Origin: Paenibacillus silvestris
GTDB taxonomy: Bacteria; Bacillota; Bacilli; Paenibacillales; NBRC-103111
Direction: 5' to 3'
NCBI RefSeq assembly: GCF_009882985.1
Contig: NZ_WTUZ01000007.1
Location: 31,576-95,575 of the forward strand
DNA length: 64,000 nt
Shown: one piece after another, positions 43,043 through 51,971 of the stretch
Layout: the number at the start of each line of letters is the position of its first letter
How positions within the stretch are numbered: position 1 is the stretch's first letter
Program-made: the position numbers and the translations under genes
Notes under the pieces: generated by a model
Told to the model about the DNA's origin: nothing
Seen by the model: the letters and a program-made list of their open reading frames with translations, nothing else
The model's database searches: none

Positions 43043-43465
43043 TTAAAGCTTGCGGCTTTTCGGACGAAGCCACCAGGAGGCCATGCCAAGCGCAGCATAG
43101 AAAAGTGGAAGAATAATATGAAAACCGTAATCACCGTAATCGTTAGCGAACGCATGAGATAGGGCCGCCCCCGTCATTAGAAAAAAGATACCACTATAGG
43201 CCCACTCCTTAAGCCGAGGAAAACCTGGAATTATGATTGCAATGACGCCAAGCAATTTCCATCCTCCAAGAATGTTCGTGATATAAAGCGGGAAACCAAT
43301 TGTAGTAACTAGATCGACATTCCCCCCATATCGCATCAATTGTCCGATACCGCTTAATGCAATTGAAAATGCGAGTATACTGGTAACCGTCCAATAAGCG
43401 ACCATCCTTCCGATAGGACGGTTTTCTACTTCCACGATTTTTTCATTACTGATGATCGTAGTCAT
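43043..43465 (-). CDS. DoxX-family membrane protein
   Basis: A 140-aa protein with four transmembrane helices (RMVAYWTVTSILAFSIALSGIGQLMRYG; LGGWKLLGVIAIIIPGFPRLKEWAYSGIFFLMTGAALSHAF), the DoxX/DoxD-like pattern. Family members are linked to thiol and redox homeostasis. ATG 43465 follows GGAGGAATG. An inverted repeat 80 bp upstream suggests control by a dimeric repressor. Confidence 0.85.
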   Translation of the reverse strand: MTTIISNEKIVEVENRPIGRMVAYWTVTSILAFSIALSGIGQLMRYGGNVDLVTTIGFPLYITNILGGWKLLGVIAIIIPGFPRLKEWAYSGIFFLMTGAALSHAFANDYGDYGFHIILPLFYAALGMASWWLRPKSRKL

Positions 43466-43543
43466 TTCATTCCTCCAATGATCTCGTTTACTTTTTACCA
43501 ACTAGAACCTTTTCACTTGATATGTTTATACTAAATATAAAAT

Positions 43544-43560
43544 GTATCAAAATGTGATAC
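43544..43560. promoter_or_regulatory. Inverted repeat, possible repressor site for the DoxX gene
   Basis: GTATCA-AAATG-TGATAC, an interrupted palindrome like HxlR- or MarR-type operators, about 80 bp upstream of the DoxX start. Confidence 0.45.
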
Positions 43561-43602
43561 TGTTTAGCGGCCCCTTGGAAAAATTTGTACGGATTATCGT
43601 CA

Positions 43603-45078
43603 TCATGTTGTCCTCTTTGAAGCATGGTCATGCAATCTGAAGCGGTATACCCAATTCGTTATATTCGCAAGCGTTAGTACAGCCAGCCATATCAACAGTG
43701 ATGGCATGGTGGTCCATAACCCGAACCAAGGTACAACCCGCCCACCGCCAATAAATGTTGTTAGTGGTGACAAAAACAGAAGAATCAAAATAGGGAACAA
43801 AGTCCCGAACGATGAAAGAATTAATTTTCTCGTCGTGATGCCCTTTCTGCTCCTACTGATGCGAAAATGCATATATACTCCCCTAAGAATCGTCGCAATC
43901 ACCAGCAGAATAATAAACGCCTCCATGTTTCTGGTGTTGAAAATAGTAATTCCCGCCTTTTCACCATTCATAATCCCCGCAATGCCGTCGACAAAAGCTG
44001 AATAATCGACAAAAGTGTTTATACCGGAGTTAAACATCATCGTGATGCCTAGCTGCTGATCCAAATATATCGTTTCTTCCGCCTTATACGTCCAGAAAAT
44101 TCCGCTATGTGAAATCGTCCAGCCTGCATATCCTTCCTCTTCTACAAGCCAACCCATGCCATACGGGCCTCTCTGCCCTGCTGTATGGTATTGTTCCATT
44201 AGCTCTGGGGCAAGAAGATTGCCCTTATATTGAGCTAGCATCCATTTTGCCATGTCTTCTGCAGTTGAAATAATACCGGCGGGACCGTCAATAAACCATA
44301 AGGGCTCGGCTTTTCTTATCGGCTTTCCTAATAACAGATAGTGCCCCTGAGGAATGGCATTGTTTTCAATAATTTGCTGCGTGGTACTGATGTCATAGGT
44401 GTCTTTCATCCCAACTGGCGTAAAGATATGATCATGGAGATACTCAGAAAAACGTTGCCCGCTTATCTGCTCAACAAGAAGTGCCAAGAATTGATAGTTG
44501 GGATTATGATAGTAGTATGTCGATCCAGGATCAGCGGCAAGCTTTACCGTATTCATAGAGTCGTTGATCTCTTGTAACGTTCGGAATTGAACGGACTTCG
44601 TCATGTCGGGATTCACTTTATCGTTAAGACCACTTGTCTGATTGAGTAAGTTCCGGATCGTGATGTGGTTGACACGTTCGTCCGTGGGAGAGATGTTTGA
44701 AAAGTATGAGACATACGGAGCGTCAAGATCAATAAGTCCTTTATCTGCAAGCTGCAGTACAGCCAATGCTGTTATAGATTTGCTCAAAGAGGCAATCGGA
44801 AAAATTGTCTTATTGGTTATTTTTCTTCCATCGGCATATTCACCGTAGCCTTGTGTGTAGAACACATCTTCCCCATACGCAATTGAAAGTGATGCACCAG
44901 ATATATGGTTAACTTTCATGGTTTTCTTTACATAATTATCAATTTCATCCACGATTGCTGCTTTACCTTGAGATTCAACAGCTGCTGCAGGCAATATTGA
45001 AATAAACGCCGCAAGAAACATACAAATTAAACAAGCAAAGATACTTTTATACACGATAGTCATTTTATTGATCAGCAC
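43603..45078 (-). CDS. Serine hydrolase (class C beta-lactamase/PBP fold) with C-terminal membrane helices
   Basis: 491 aa. Signal sequence or anchor at 10-33, then the beta-lactamase fold with SLSKSITALAVLQL (Ser-x-x-Lys, Ser near 96), YYYHNPNYQF (Tyr-x-Asn motif) near 188, and ISHSGIFW (His-Ser-Gly) near 325. The last ~120 residues carry three to four transmembrane helices. Extracytoplasmic, acting on peptidoglycan peptides or esters. Immediately downstream of the two-component genes on the same strand, which may control it. Confidence 0.9.
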   Translation of the reverse strand: MLINKMTIVYKSIFACLICMFLAAFISILPAAAVESQGKAAIVDEIDNYVKKTMKVNHISGASLSIAYGEDVFYTQGYGEYADGRKITNKTIFPIASLSKSITALAVLQLADKGLIDLDAPYVSYFSNISPTDERVNHITIRNLLNQTSGLNDKVNPDMTKSVQFRTLQEINDSMNTVKLAADPGSTYYYHNPNYQFLALLVEQISGQRFSEYLHDHIFTPVGMKDTYDISTTQQIIENNAIPQGHYLLLGKPIRKAEPLWFIDGPAGIISTAEDMAKWMLAQYKGNLLAPELMEQYHTAGQRGPYGMGWLVEEEGYAGWTISHSGIFWTYKAEETIYLDQQLGITMMFNSGINTFVDYSAFVDGIAGIMNGEKAGITIFNTRNMEAFIILLVIATILRGVYMHFRISRSRKGITTRKLILSSFGTLFPILILLFLSPLTTFIGGGRVVPWFGLWTTMPSLLIWLAVLTLANITNWVYRFRLHDHASKRTT

Positions 45079-45120
45079 TCCTTATATTGAGATAAGGAAA
45101 TGCTAACCCTTAAATATCAA

Positions 45121-46227
45121 CTATTTATCAACTCGGCATAAAAAGCTTGCGGTTATTTTGCCGCCACCCGTGGAACTGTTTGCAACCTCTAAGCCTCCTT
45201 GATGCTTTTCGCACAGTGTTTTACAAGTGTACAGCCCTAACCCATGATGTTCATTGGCTTCCAGCGACTCTCCCCGATAAAAAGGGAGTACGGCTTTCAG
45301 CAACCCTTCGTTGGTAAAACCTGGGCCATCATCAGTGACTGTTATGGAAAAATAGCCGTTCTGAGTAAGGAAATCGACTTTCACTTGACTGAAAGCATAT
45401 CGAACTCCATTTGCTATTATATTTTCAAAAACCTGCATAACAAGATCCAGATCGACAAACAAAATAGACGAATCCGTATTCCTGTAAGAGTCGTTGGTTA
45501 TACCTTTTAAGTCTGCAATCCGGCAGGCGCCCTCATCCAGCAAGGCGAGGAGTGTGTTGATTTCAATCTCCTGTTTATGTATCGGTATATCATCCAGCTT
45601 CTGAATCGAGCTCATGGCCTCTACATAACGTTGCATCCGCCATATATGAGATTCCATCGTTTTCATCGTGTCCAGAAGTTTCTCCTCGGATATTTTTTTT
45701 TGCGGCAGATAGCTGTTTAAAAACTCGAAATATCCTTTCATAATTGACAGCGGCGTTCTCAAATCATGAGCAAATATGGCACTTATCTGATTGCGTTCCT
45801 CGACCGAGCGCCAGAGGACTTTAAAATTGCTTTCCAGTTGGCTGCGCATCTTTTCAAAAGCGCGGCATAGGTCGCTCATTTCATCCCTGCTGTCATAGGA
45901 AACTTGAAATCCCAAATCATTCGCCGAGATTTTCTCCGATGCGCTCATTAAGATTTCCAAAGGTTTTTTCAATTTCAGGTTATAAAACAGGCTGGCCATC
46001 AAGACTAATCCGACTCCGATCGTCAACAACATCGCGATAATCTGAAAAGATAAAACCCAATCGTTTCCGGAAGGATGATCGGCAAAGCGTCGTCGAATCC
46101 GATCGGCCCATTCGAATTCGATCACAGTGGCCGTTAAAACAGCGACTAAATACACGCAATTTAATGCGATGAAGGATTGCAGTATGGTCATATTTTTCAA
46201 TCGAAGATAGTTTATTATTTTCGCCAT
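45121..46227 (-). CDS. Sensor histidine kinase
   Basis: 368 aa: two transmembrane helices (about 16-38 and 61-86) with a short outside loop, HAMP (about 88-140), HisKA with FAHDLRTPLSIMKGYFEFL (phosphorylated His), then the HATPase with NIIANGVRYA (N box), VTDDGPGF (G1) and GLGLYTCKTLCEKHQGGLEV (G2). The small loop suggests an intramembrane-sensing kinase. Overlaps the response regulator gene by 13 bp. Confidence 0.94.
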   Translation of the reverse strand: MAKIINYLRLKNMTILQSFIALNCVYLVAVLTATVIEFEWADRIRRRFADHPSGNDWVLSFQIIAMLLTIGVGLVLMASLFYNLKLKKPLEILMSASEKISANDLGFQVSYDSRDEMSDLCRAFEKMRSQLESNFKVLWRSVEERNQISAIFAHDLRTPLSIMKGYFEFLNSYLPQKKISEEKLLDTMKTMESHIWRMQRYVEAMSSIQKLDDIPIHKQEIEINTLLALLDEGACRIADLKGITNDSYRNTDSSILFVDLDLVMQVFENIIANGVRYAFSQVKVDFLTQNGYFSITVTDDGPGFTNEGLLKAVLPFYRGESLEANEHHGLGLYTCKTLCEKHQGGLEVANSSTGGGKITASFLCRVDK

Positions 46228-46886
46228 TTATATCCCACACCCCAAACGGTTTCTACCTTGTTTTCGCAACCATGCTCTTTCATTTTAGAACGAATGCGCC
46301 TGACATGCTCAGCGATCACGGAGCTGTCACCTTCTTCGCCCGCTCCCCATACTCGTTCATAAATGCGTTCTTTATCAAATACCATGCCAGGATGTGTGGA
46401 TAAAAGCGCTATGATAGCAAACTCTTTTTTTGCTAAAGATATTGGTATGTCGTTACAGTAAAGCGTTCGCTCTGAATAATCTATGACCACATCGTCGCTA
46501 AATTTAACCGAAGATTTCTTTTGATTGCGAACTTCTCTTCGTAAATGAGCTTCCACTCTCGCGCCTAATTCATGGATGCTGAACGGTTTTTGAATATAAT
46601 CATCTCCTCCAGCCTGAAAACCGAATATTTTATCTGCATCTTCTATACGTGCGGTAAGAAATAAAATGGGGCAGGATACAAACCCACGGATCTTCCTGCA
46701 TACGTCAAGACCGTTAATTTCAGGCATGTTAATATCCAGCAAAATAACGTCCGGCTGCTTTTCAACTTGCTGCAACGCCTCATTGCCGTCCTTTGCCGTC
46801 AAAACCAAATACCCGTTTACTTCAAAATAATCCTTTAGTAGTTTTCGAAGATCAGCTTCATCATCTATGATCAATATCTTTTTCAT
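46215..46886 (-). CDS. OmpR-family response regulator
   Basis: 223 aa: receiver domain with the acidic pair DDE near residue 8, phosphorylated Asp in VILLDINMPEINGLD near 52, Thr in ILFLTARIED and Lys in YIQKPFSIHEL; then a winged-helix domain with RIYERVWGAG and EHVRRIRSKMKEHGCENKVETVWGVGYKW. Pairs with the overlapping histidine kinase. Likely target is the serine hydrolase gene downstream. Confidence 0.94.
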   Translation of the reverse strand: MKKILIIDDEADLRKLLKDYFEVNGYLVLTAKDGNEALQQVEKQPDVILLDINMPEINGLDVCRKIRGFVSCPILFLTARIEDADKIFGFQAGGDDYIQKPFSIHELGARVEAHLRREVRNQKKSSVKFSDDVVIDYSERTLYCNDIPISLAKKEFAIIALLSTHPGMVFDKERIYERVWGAGEEGDSSVIAEHVRRIRSKMKEHGCENKVETVWGVGYKWRK

Positions 46887-47341
46887 TTGCCTTTTCCTTC
46901 TTCCCCTATATTTACTCCCAATATTATACTACCAAGCTCAGAGCAGAACGACTCCCTGACTTCATCACGTCCAGCGATGCACTCTCCTAATCGAGTTAAG
47001 CCTCCTTTAGTCCACTAAATTGCCCTTTAAGTTCAACGAAAAAGCAGCCGATCATTCAGGCCGGCTGCCACGTTATTCATATTCAACTAAAATTCGAATG
47101 CAACTCCGAATCGCAATCCATTTAACATCTACCTCTAGTGACTACACGGAAGTGACATTTTGAAAGAAGACAGCACTGTTTGGAACATTGATGAATATAG
47201 CCCAAGAGGATCGAAAAGGTCTTTATACGACTCAAACTGGTTTACCGCACCAGTTCAACTCGAATATAAGTGAATAGGGGCGGGGCCAGCTGCCAATCGC
47301 GGCGATCTGCTATTTGTTTTTAACCATCGTTCTGTGTTAGT
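46887..47341. other. Gene-poor spacer
   Basis: Holds the repeat copy at 47014-47092. A short plus-strand frame at about 47190-47275 reads MNIAQEDRKGLYTTQTGLPHQF, which may be a fragment of a lost gene but is not recognised. No intact gene. Confidence 0.4.
47014..47092. repeat. Intergenic repeat copy (47.0 kb)
   Basis: Left arm TAAATTGCCCTTTAAGTTCA, core GCAGCCG..CCGGCTGC, right arm CGTTATTCATATTCAAC. Confidence 0.65.
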
Positions 47342-47944
47342 TCAGCTTTTAAATGGATACCATCTTAAAGTTTTTGTGTCTGTTACATTTTCCTGAGCAA
47401 AACGGTATTCATAAAGCACCTTACCTTCAGATGAAAGCGCCACTGGTTTTAGAGTTGACCCAGGAAATGTTTTTGGCCACCATATTAATAATGGTTCATT
47501 GGGTTCTATTTTCTTTTTTACACGATCGACACCAACACCGGCTTCGATATATGCAACTTGTGAATCATTTGAAATAACCGCTATTAGTGCTGCCGATTCT
47601 GAAGGGGTAACTCCCGAGTATTGATAATTTAGCCAACCTATAGTTCTTAAAGGATCGGAATCATTTGTGTTATCGAAAGTGGTTACTGAATTACAAAACC
47701 AAAATGGCCCTTTTTTACGAACAACAGCCGTACGTTCTCCACTCGGAGTATCTACCAGGTACACCTTTCCCCAAGGTAAGTCTACCTGATCAAATACAGT
47801 TATATCTGAACCTACAGAAATCTGTGCTTTCATTGCGCTTATTGGAGTAAAACGAGTCCCCCCGATAAAGCTGATGTAGGAGTACCCACCAATTATACAA
47901 ACGATAGTGACAATGGAGAGAAATATTTTATTATTTCGTGTCAT
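47342..47944 (-). CDS. Hypothetical single-pass membrane protein
   Basis: 200 aa with one N-terminal transmembrane or signal segment (FLSIVTIVCIIGGYSYISFIGG) and an extracytoplasmic beta-rich domain (YLVDTPSGERTAVVRKKGPFWFCNSVTTF). Not recognised. GGAGGAGG lies 9 nt upstream of the ATG. Stands alone between repeat copies. Confidence 0.7.
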   Translation of the reverse strand: MTRNNKIFLSIVTIVCIIGGYSYISFIGGTRFTPISAMKAQISVGSDITVFDQVDLPWGKVYLVDTPSGERTAVVRKKGPFWFCNSVTTFDNTNDSDPLRTIGWLNYQYSGVTPSESAALIAVISNDSQVAYIEAGVGVDRVKKKIEPNEPLLIWWPKTFPGSTLKPVALSSEGKVLYEYRFAQENVTDTKTLRWYPFKS

Positions 47945-48071
47945 GCTTTCATGCCTCCTCCTTTCTAAAAACTAATAATCTGCTATTCAAGCCATTCCAT
48001 TTTGTTGAAGGTATTTTCTAACAAATAATCCCATATGTAAAGACGTTGCAAATGCAACACAAAGTTGCGCA

Positions 48072-48165
48072 TAACTGCACTTTAGCTTAATGACAAAAAG
48101 AGCAGCTGCCGCCGGGCAAACTGCTCCATAATGGGTGGAACTACGTTCTTACTCTAATTGAATAA
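48072..48165. repeat. Intergenic repeat copy (48.1 kb)
   Basis: Left arm TAACTGCACTTTAGCTTAAT, core AGCAGCTGCCGCCGGGCAAA with CTGCT, right arm CTACGTTCTTACTCTAATTG. Confidence 0.65.
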
Positions 48166-48173
48166 AGGACTGG

Positions 48174-48719
48174 CTATCTATTGTTCCATTCTTCTGCCAA
48201 AACTCCATAAACAATGTGGTCTACATAATGGTCATTTAACCATTCTGCTTGCCTAATGCATCCTTCATTTACAAAATTTAATCTTTCGGGAACACTCCTA
48301 CTTTTCTTATTTCCTACCGCAGCCCTAATTTCAACTTTATTTAGATTTAACTCACTAATTGCATAATCGGTCAATGCATTAGCCACCCTGGTCATGATTC
48401 CATTCCCTTGAAATTCTTCTCCAAGCCAATATCCTATATATGCGGTTTTGTTTGACCAATTTATACTATTGTAACCTGCAACTCCAACAGTTTTTCCTTT
48501 GTATAATATAACTGTATTCAAGCTCTTATTTTCAGCGAAACTTTTTAGACATATTTTGATATACTCTATTGTATCTTCAAGTTGTATTGTAGTATCAAGC
48601 CAAGGAAGCCATTCTCTTAGATAACCTCTTGAATTATTTGTTAATTCAAATAACCTCTCTCCATCCCTTAATTCTATAAGTTTTAAAGATAAGTCCTCAT
48701 CAATTTTATGTATAAACAT
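48174..48719 (-). CDS. GNAT acetyltransferase, RimL/RimJ-like
   Basis: 181 aa. RimL-type fold: MFIHKIDEDLSLKLIELRDGERLFELTNNSRGYLREWLPWLD at the N-terminus, IGYWLGEEFQGNGIMTRVANAL (acetyl-CoA loop Gln-x-x-Gly) near 105 and SRSVPERLNFVNEGCIR at the end. AGGAGG lies 6 nt from ATG. Such enzymes acetylate ribosomal protein N-termini or small molecules. Confidence 0.9.
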   Translation of the reverse strand: MFIHKIDEDLSLKLIELRDGERLFELTNNSRGYLREWLPWLDTTIQLEDTIEYIKICLKSFAENKSLNTVILYKGKTVGVAGYNSINWSNKTAYIGYWLGEEFQGNGIMTRVANALTDYAISELNLNKVEIRAAVGNKKSRSVPERLNFVNEGCIRQAEWLNDHYVDHIVYGVLAEEWNNR

Positions 48720-48762
48720 TGAACCCTCCTACTTTATATTTATTACATTTATGTGAGCTAAC

Positions 48763-48875
48763 CACGTTACTTCAATGTAACAAAGAACAGCATAGAGCCT
48801 TGTAAATTCTCTTCTCAGTCACATGCACACCCTCCCTTTGCCAAATTCTGCTCTCGTTTTTCGTTAGCGTCATGA
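48763..48875. repeat. Intergenic repeat copy with enlarged core (48.8 kb)
   Basis: Left arm CACGTTACTTCAATGTAAC, right arm GCTCTCGTTTTTCGTTAGCG at its usual orientation. The core is longer than in other copies. Confidence 0.5.
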
Positions 48876-48909
48876 AAAAGGAAATAATGCTCCCCTGAAT
48901 GCAATAAAA

Positions 48910-49449
48910 TTATGCCAAGCTTTTAGCTTTTAATAAATGCAACTTTTCTAGTGGGATGCTTTTGATTAAATCACCACCATTTAAGTCGATAGCTTCCCAT
49001 TCCGAATATAAGACAAAATCATTAGTCACAGGAATAATCTCGCTCCAGTCAAAGCTGTTTAATTGATACGCAACCTCAAATCTAACTTGTTGACAATCCT
49101 CCCAAGTTTTATCCCAATCATCTTCCTCCGTTACTTCCATAAATAGTTGCTGTTTATCGGCAAATGAAGGTATAACTTGTTCCAACCCAATCTGATAATT
49201 AGCTGGCATTTCCGCAGAATTCCACAAGTATCCTAACCTATCATATTCACTAACCTCTTCTTTAATCATTTTATCCCGATAAGATCTGATACCTAGCGTA
49301 ATTAAACCAAGGACGGGTTCATTGTCAGACCCGAAGAGGGAGATGTAACAAACTTCATCGGAATCACGGAGTTTTATTTCTTTTACTGCATTTTTAATTT
49401 CTTTGAGCATATCCTGCTTCATTTCATTAAGAAGCTGTTCTTTTACCAT
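48910..49449 (-). CDS. DUF4303-like hypothetical protein, immunity-like
   Basis: 179 aa, acidic, cytosolic. The order CYISLFGSDNEPVLGLITLGIRSYRDK, YLWNSAEMPANYQIG and NSFDWSEIIPVTNDFVLYSEWEAIDLNGGD resembles DUF4303 proteins, found as immunity partners of polymorphic toxins. ATG 49449 follows AAGGGGTG. No toxin gene is adjacent. Confidence 0.65.
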   Translation of the reverse strand: MVKEQLLNEMKQDMLKEIKNAVKEIKLRDSDEVCYISLFGSDNEPVLGLITLGIRSYRDKMIKEEVSEYDRLGYLWNSAEMPANYQIGLEQVIPSFADKQQLFMEVTEEDDWDKTWEDCQQVRFEVAYQLNSFDWSEIIPVTNDFVLYSEWEAIDLNGGDLIKSIPLEKLHLLKAKSLA

Positions 49450-49541
49450 TCTGACACCCCTTAGAATATTCTTTATATGATATTTCCCCAAAAATCTTCA
49501 TTATCCTTTTAAATTCAAGGTAGGCACCACGCAATCCTGTC

Positions 49542-49617
49542 CCCTTTACTTGAATGAAAAAAGAGGAGATTCCGCGATGCAGTCTCCTCCACTATAGTTC
49601 GCCGTTAGTTCAACCAA
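49542..49617. repeat. Intergenic repeat copy (49.6 kb)
   Basis: Left arm CCCCTTTACTTGAATG, core GAGGAGATTCCGCGATGCAG with TCTCCTC, right arm CTATAGTTCGCCGTTAGTTC. Confidence 0.7.
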
Positions 49618-49651
49618 CATCAGCTTTGCTCTACCGAGCGCCTCATTACCG

Positions 49652-50143
49652 CTAGAATTCCCAACTGCGAATAGCCATGATAAAGAAAATCAGTGCCCCG
49701 ATAGAAGCAATCGTCCGTACATGATTCCACGGCATCCAACTATCCAAATATTCCATCCACGCTTGTGCCCCCTCCGAGCTCCCGGGGGTTGCGGCGGCTA
49801 AAGTATCGTTAAGCGGTACATTGAATAAAACTGTCACCAGGAACACTCCGACAAAGATGAGCAGGCTCCCAGCAATCACGTATATCGCGCTGATTTTGCT
49901 CAATTTGATAAATGAAGCGATCCCCAAAACGACACTCAAGGCTGTTGTGCCCATGAAGATCACCATAAAGGATGATTGCAGAATCGTTGTATTGATGCTC
50001 TGCATAGCAGATATGCCTTGTTCCGTAGGAAGCTTCGCAAGCGCTTGCATGACGAAGAACGAGAAAGCGAAAAATACACCGGCAAGCAAGCCAGCCCCCA
50101 ACGAGGATGCAAAAGTTAAATAATAGAGAAGCTTCAACATCAT
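49652..50143 (-). CDS. DUF1772/anthrone oxygenase-like membrane protein
   Basis: A 163-aa protein with four transmembrane helices. Family signature: LGAGLLAGVFFAFSFFVMQALAKLPTEQGISAMQSINTTI, then VPLNDTLAA and a C-terminal WNHVRTIAS. ATG 50143 has GGAGG 6 nt upstream; the in-frame sequence upstream is a decayed SDR start, so the fused frame is not functional. Function poorly known; relatives act on or near quinone-like compounds. Confidence 0.85.
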   Translation of the reverse strand: MMLKLLYYLTFASSLGAGLLAGVFFAFSFFVMQALAKLPTEQGISAMQSINTTILQSSFMVIFMGTTALSVVLGIASFIKLSKISAIYVIAGSLLIFVGVFLVTVLFNVPLNDTLAAATPGSSEGAQAWMEYLDSWMPWNHVRTIASIGALIFFIMAIRSWEF

Positions 50144-50159
50144 TATTTCCTCCAATACC

Positions 50160-50290
50160 CATAAATTATTGTACAAGCGAATTTCTTGCGAATGAAAAAC
50201 CGAATCCAAGATCATTCGGTAGTTCGGCACCGAGCCCCTTGAAGCTCCAGTTATTATGTAAACGTGGTTTGGCATGGTATCGTCTCCATT
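50160..50290 (-). pseudogene. N-terminal scar of an SDR gene
   Basis: After GGAGACG, the minus strand starts MPNHVYIITGASRG, the NAD(P)-binding beginning of an SDR of the YueD/sepiapterin reductase type. One base later the frame breaks; the neighbouring frame continues GLGAELPNDLGF. About 20 codons of the gene are recognisable before unrelated sequence, and the rest is missing. Confidence 0.6.
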
Positions 50291-50330
50291 TAGTGAGATT
50301 GCCATCCTAAATTCTACCATAATTTACGCT

Positions 50331-50404
50331 ACCTTTCGTCAATGAAAGTTAGAAAGAGCCGCTTTAATGCAGCTCTAAACTAAAGTTCTTTCGTTAGCTG
50401 AATG
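50331..50404. repeat. Intergenic repeat copy (50.3 kb)
   Basis: Left arm CCTTTCGTCAATGAAAG, core AGAGCCGC..GCAGCTCT, right arm CTAAAGTTCTTTCGTTAGCT. Confidence 0.65.
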
Positions 50405-50449
50405 CTATAATTGGAATTTATTCAACAAATTCCAATTATAGCAAATAGA

Positions 50450-50480
50450 AAAGGAGCTGATAAGTCAAGCTCCTTTATCG
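50450..50480 (-). terminator. Terminator downstream of the small membrane frame
   Basis: Stem AAAGGAGCT/AGCTCCTTT, on the minus strand followed by TCTATTTG, 13 bp after the stop at 50493. Confidence 0.5.
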
Positions 50481-50492
50481 AAAAGTCCTTTT

Positions 50493-50768
50493 TTATTTTT
50501 TAAAAATGATGAACATGGCGCCTAATACAAAGATAGAAACATTGATAATGTTGCTTTTATCTTTTGTATCAATCAACCTTACAAGGAAAATCATTGCAAT
50601 TAGCAAGAAAAACCAAGAAAAGTTAATCTCTCTGCTTCCAGTTGAAGAAACAATTACAAATATAACAGTAAATAAGGATATAAGGAGCTCTAAACTAAGA
50701 AGAACGCGGTTCCTATTTTTATATGGATTTATAAAGATAAAAGCATCTCCTCTGCAGTTTATATAGCA
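50493..50768 (-). pseudogene. Small membrane protein gene without a usable start
   Basis: The minus strand is open for 91 codons and encodes two to three hydrophobic helices (NRVLLSLELLISLFTVIFVIVSS; FSWFFLLIAMIFLVRLID; NIINVSIFVLGAMFIIFKK). A ribosome binding site AGAGGAG precedes it, and a terminator follows. There is no ATG/GTG/TTG in frame near that site. An ATG just after it is out of frame by one base in a TTTT run, so a one-base loss is likely. The plus-strand frame over the same DNA has weaker protein character. Confidence 0.4.
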
Positions 50769-50861
50769 TTAATTTAAGATAATATAATATCACCCTTCAT
50801 TATTTTACCATATTTGGCCTTTTATAAGGATAGTCAGTTTTATTTCCCTGTTTATTAAGAA

Positions 50862-50930
50862 TGCTGCCCGTTACTTCAATAAAAAAGGGAGCAAGCTGCC
50901 GTCCCCGCGGCAAACTGCTCCCTTTTCTAT
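50862..50930. repeat. Intergenic repeat copy serving as terminator (50.9 kb)
   Basis: Left arm CTGCCCGTTACTTCAATAAA, then a long stem AAAAGGGAGCA..GCTGCCG / CGGCAAACTGCTCCCTTTT. It lies directly after the gene ending at 50927 and probably ends its transcription. Confidence 0.75.
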
Positions 50931-51157
50931 TGTTTATGATTTCTGAAGATAACATATCCTAAAACGACACTAATCATTCCAATTATTAATACTTTTAACC
51001 ATGATATATTTGCAATAGTAACATCAGAACCAATGTGCTCAAACTCGAATATTGACCACCATTCATCAGATTTGTGGAGGAATAACGAGAAGGTAAACCA
51101 AAAAATGAACACTACTATTATTGCGAATACGAATATGTATAATTCCACTTTTTTCAA
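50927..51157 (-). CDS. Small membrane protein
   Basis: 76 aa with two transmembrane helices (YIFVFAIIVVFIFWFTFSLFL and WLKVLIIGMISVVLGYVIF). Start TTG at 51157, 4-8 nt after a strong GGAGGTGGGG. Function unknown. Confidence 0.65.
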   Translation of the reverse strand: MKKVELYIFVFAIIVVFIFWFTFSLFLHKSDEWWSIFEFEHIGSDVTIANISWLKVLIIGMISVVLGYVIFRNHKQ

Positions 51158-51239
51158 TACCCCACCTCCTGCATTTATACCTATATGTTAGAAGGCTAAT
51201 ATATATACTTGCTGCTGATAATAACCGTTTTTTAATAAT
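51158..51239. other. Short leader region of the small membrane protein gene
   Basis: No gene. Together with the repeat at 51240-51310 and the following 150 bp it forms a gene-free stretch of 300 bp. Confidence 0.35.
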
Positions 51240-51310
51240 TGAAAAAGGCAGCTGAATGTGCTTAGCTGCCTTAATGTCGTGATTAAACTATAGTTTCCTG
51301 TTAGCTGAAT
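51240..51310. repeat. Intergenic repeat copy, left arm lost (51.3 kb)
   Basis: Core hairpin AAGGCAGCT..AGCTGCCTT, right arm TAAACTATAGTTTCCTGTTA. No left arm. Confidence 0.65.
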
Positions 51311-51461
51311 GACTTTTTCTTGTTTGAGATTATTATTTGCTATTCATTTTTAGACAAACTCCAGTCAGCAACCAATCGCTGCTGTTTTTTTTAACCCGTC
51401 TTGTCCTCTCTTCATTTCAGTCTTTGAACGGGGCGGGAAGGGTGCCATAAAGTAAGGATGA

Positions 51462-51971
51462 CTAACTCAAGTAACGATTTCGGATGACCCCCATGTGATG
51501 AAGCTCGTGTCCTGCGATGCCGTAAGCGAGGGCGCGCGCCGTAATGCTTACATTGTTGGCTGTGCCCTTGCGGGACCACGCCTCCGTCGGTAACCCGCGC
51601 AGCAGTGTGATCGTCGATTGCCGTACGGCCCGGTAGTCTTCGGCCAATTGCGCGGTTGTCCAGCTTCCGAAAGGAGGAATGAACAATTCCTGGTCAAAAC
51701 CGGGCAGTGGCGTCTGATCCCCTCTTGCAAATCGGAGCAGGCGGTAGGTCATGACGCGTTCACTGTCTGCGATGTGGCCCACGACTTCTTTCAGCGTCCA
51801 TTTTCCTTCCGCATACCGATAGGCGCTCTGGCTTTCGGTCAACGATGCCAGCAGCCCGGTCATTTGCTTTTCCTGGGCGTGCAGAATGTCGATGATGTTG
51901 CCTTCCGGCACCAACCGGATATATTCGCCGGCGTCCCCGGCGTATTCTTCTTCTGACGGTCTTTGGTTCAT
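51462..51971 (-). CDS. DinB-family protein (YfiT-like putative metal-dependent hydrolase/transferase)
   Basis: A 169-aa four-helix protein. Metal-binding histidines are in LKEVVGHIADSERVMTYRLLRFARGD and AYGIAGHELHHMGVIRNRYL (His-x3-His). This matches YfiT/DinB_2 proteins, thiol-dependent transferases such as bacillithiol-S-transferases. Higher GC than its neighbours. Substrate unknown. Confidence 0.88.
   Translation of the reverse strand: MNQRPSEEEYAGDAGEYIRLVPEGNIIDILHAQEKQMTGLLASLTESQSAYRYAEGKWTLKEVVGHIADSERVMTYRLLRFARGDQTPLPGFDQELFIPPFGSWTTAQLAEDYRAVRQSTITLLRGLPTEAWSRKGTANNVSITARALAYGIAGHELHHMGVIRNRYLS

Noticed and set aside
50506..50766. 86-codon plus-strand reading frame
   Set aside because: It is antisense to a minus-strand frame with better transmembrane character, its own ribosome binding site and a terminator; no ribosome binding site precedes the plus-strand ATG.
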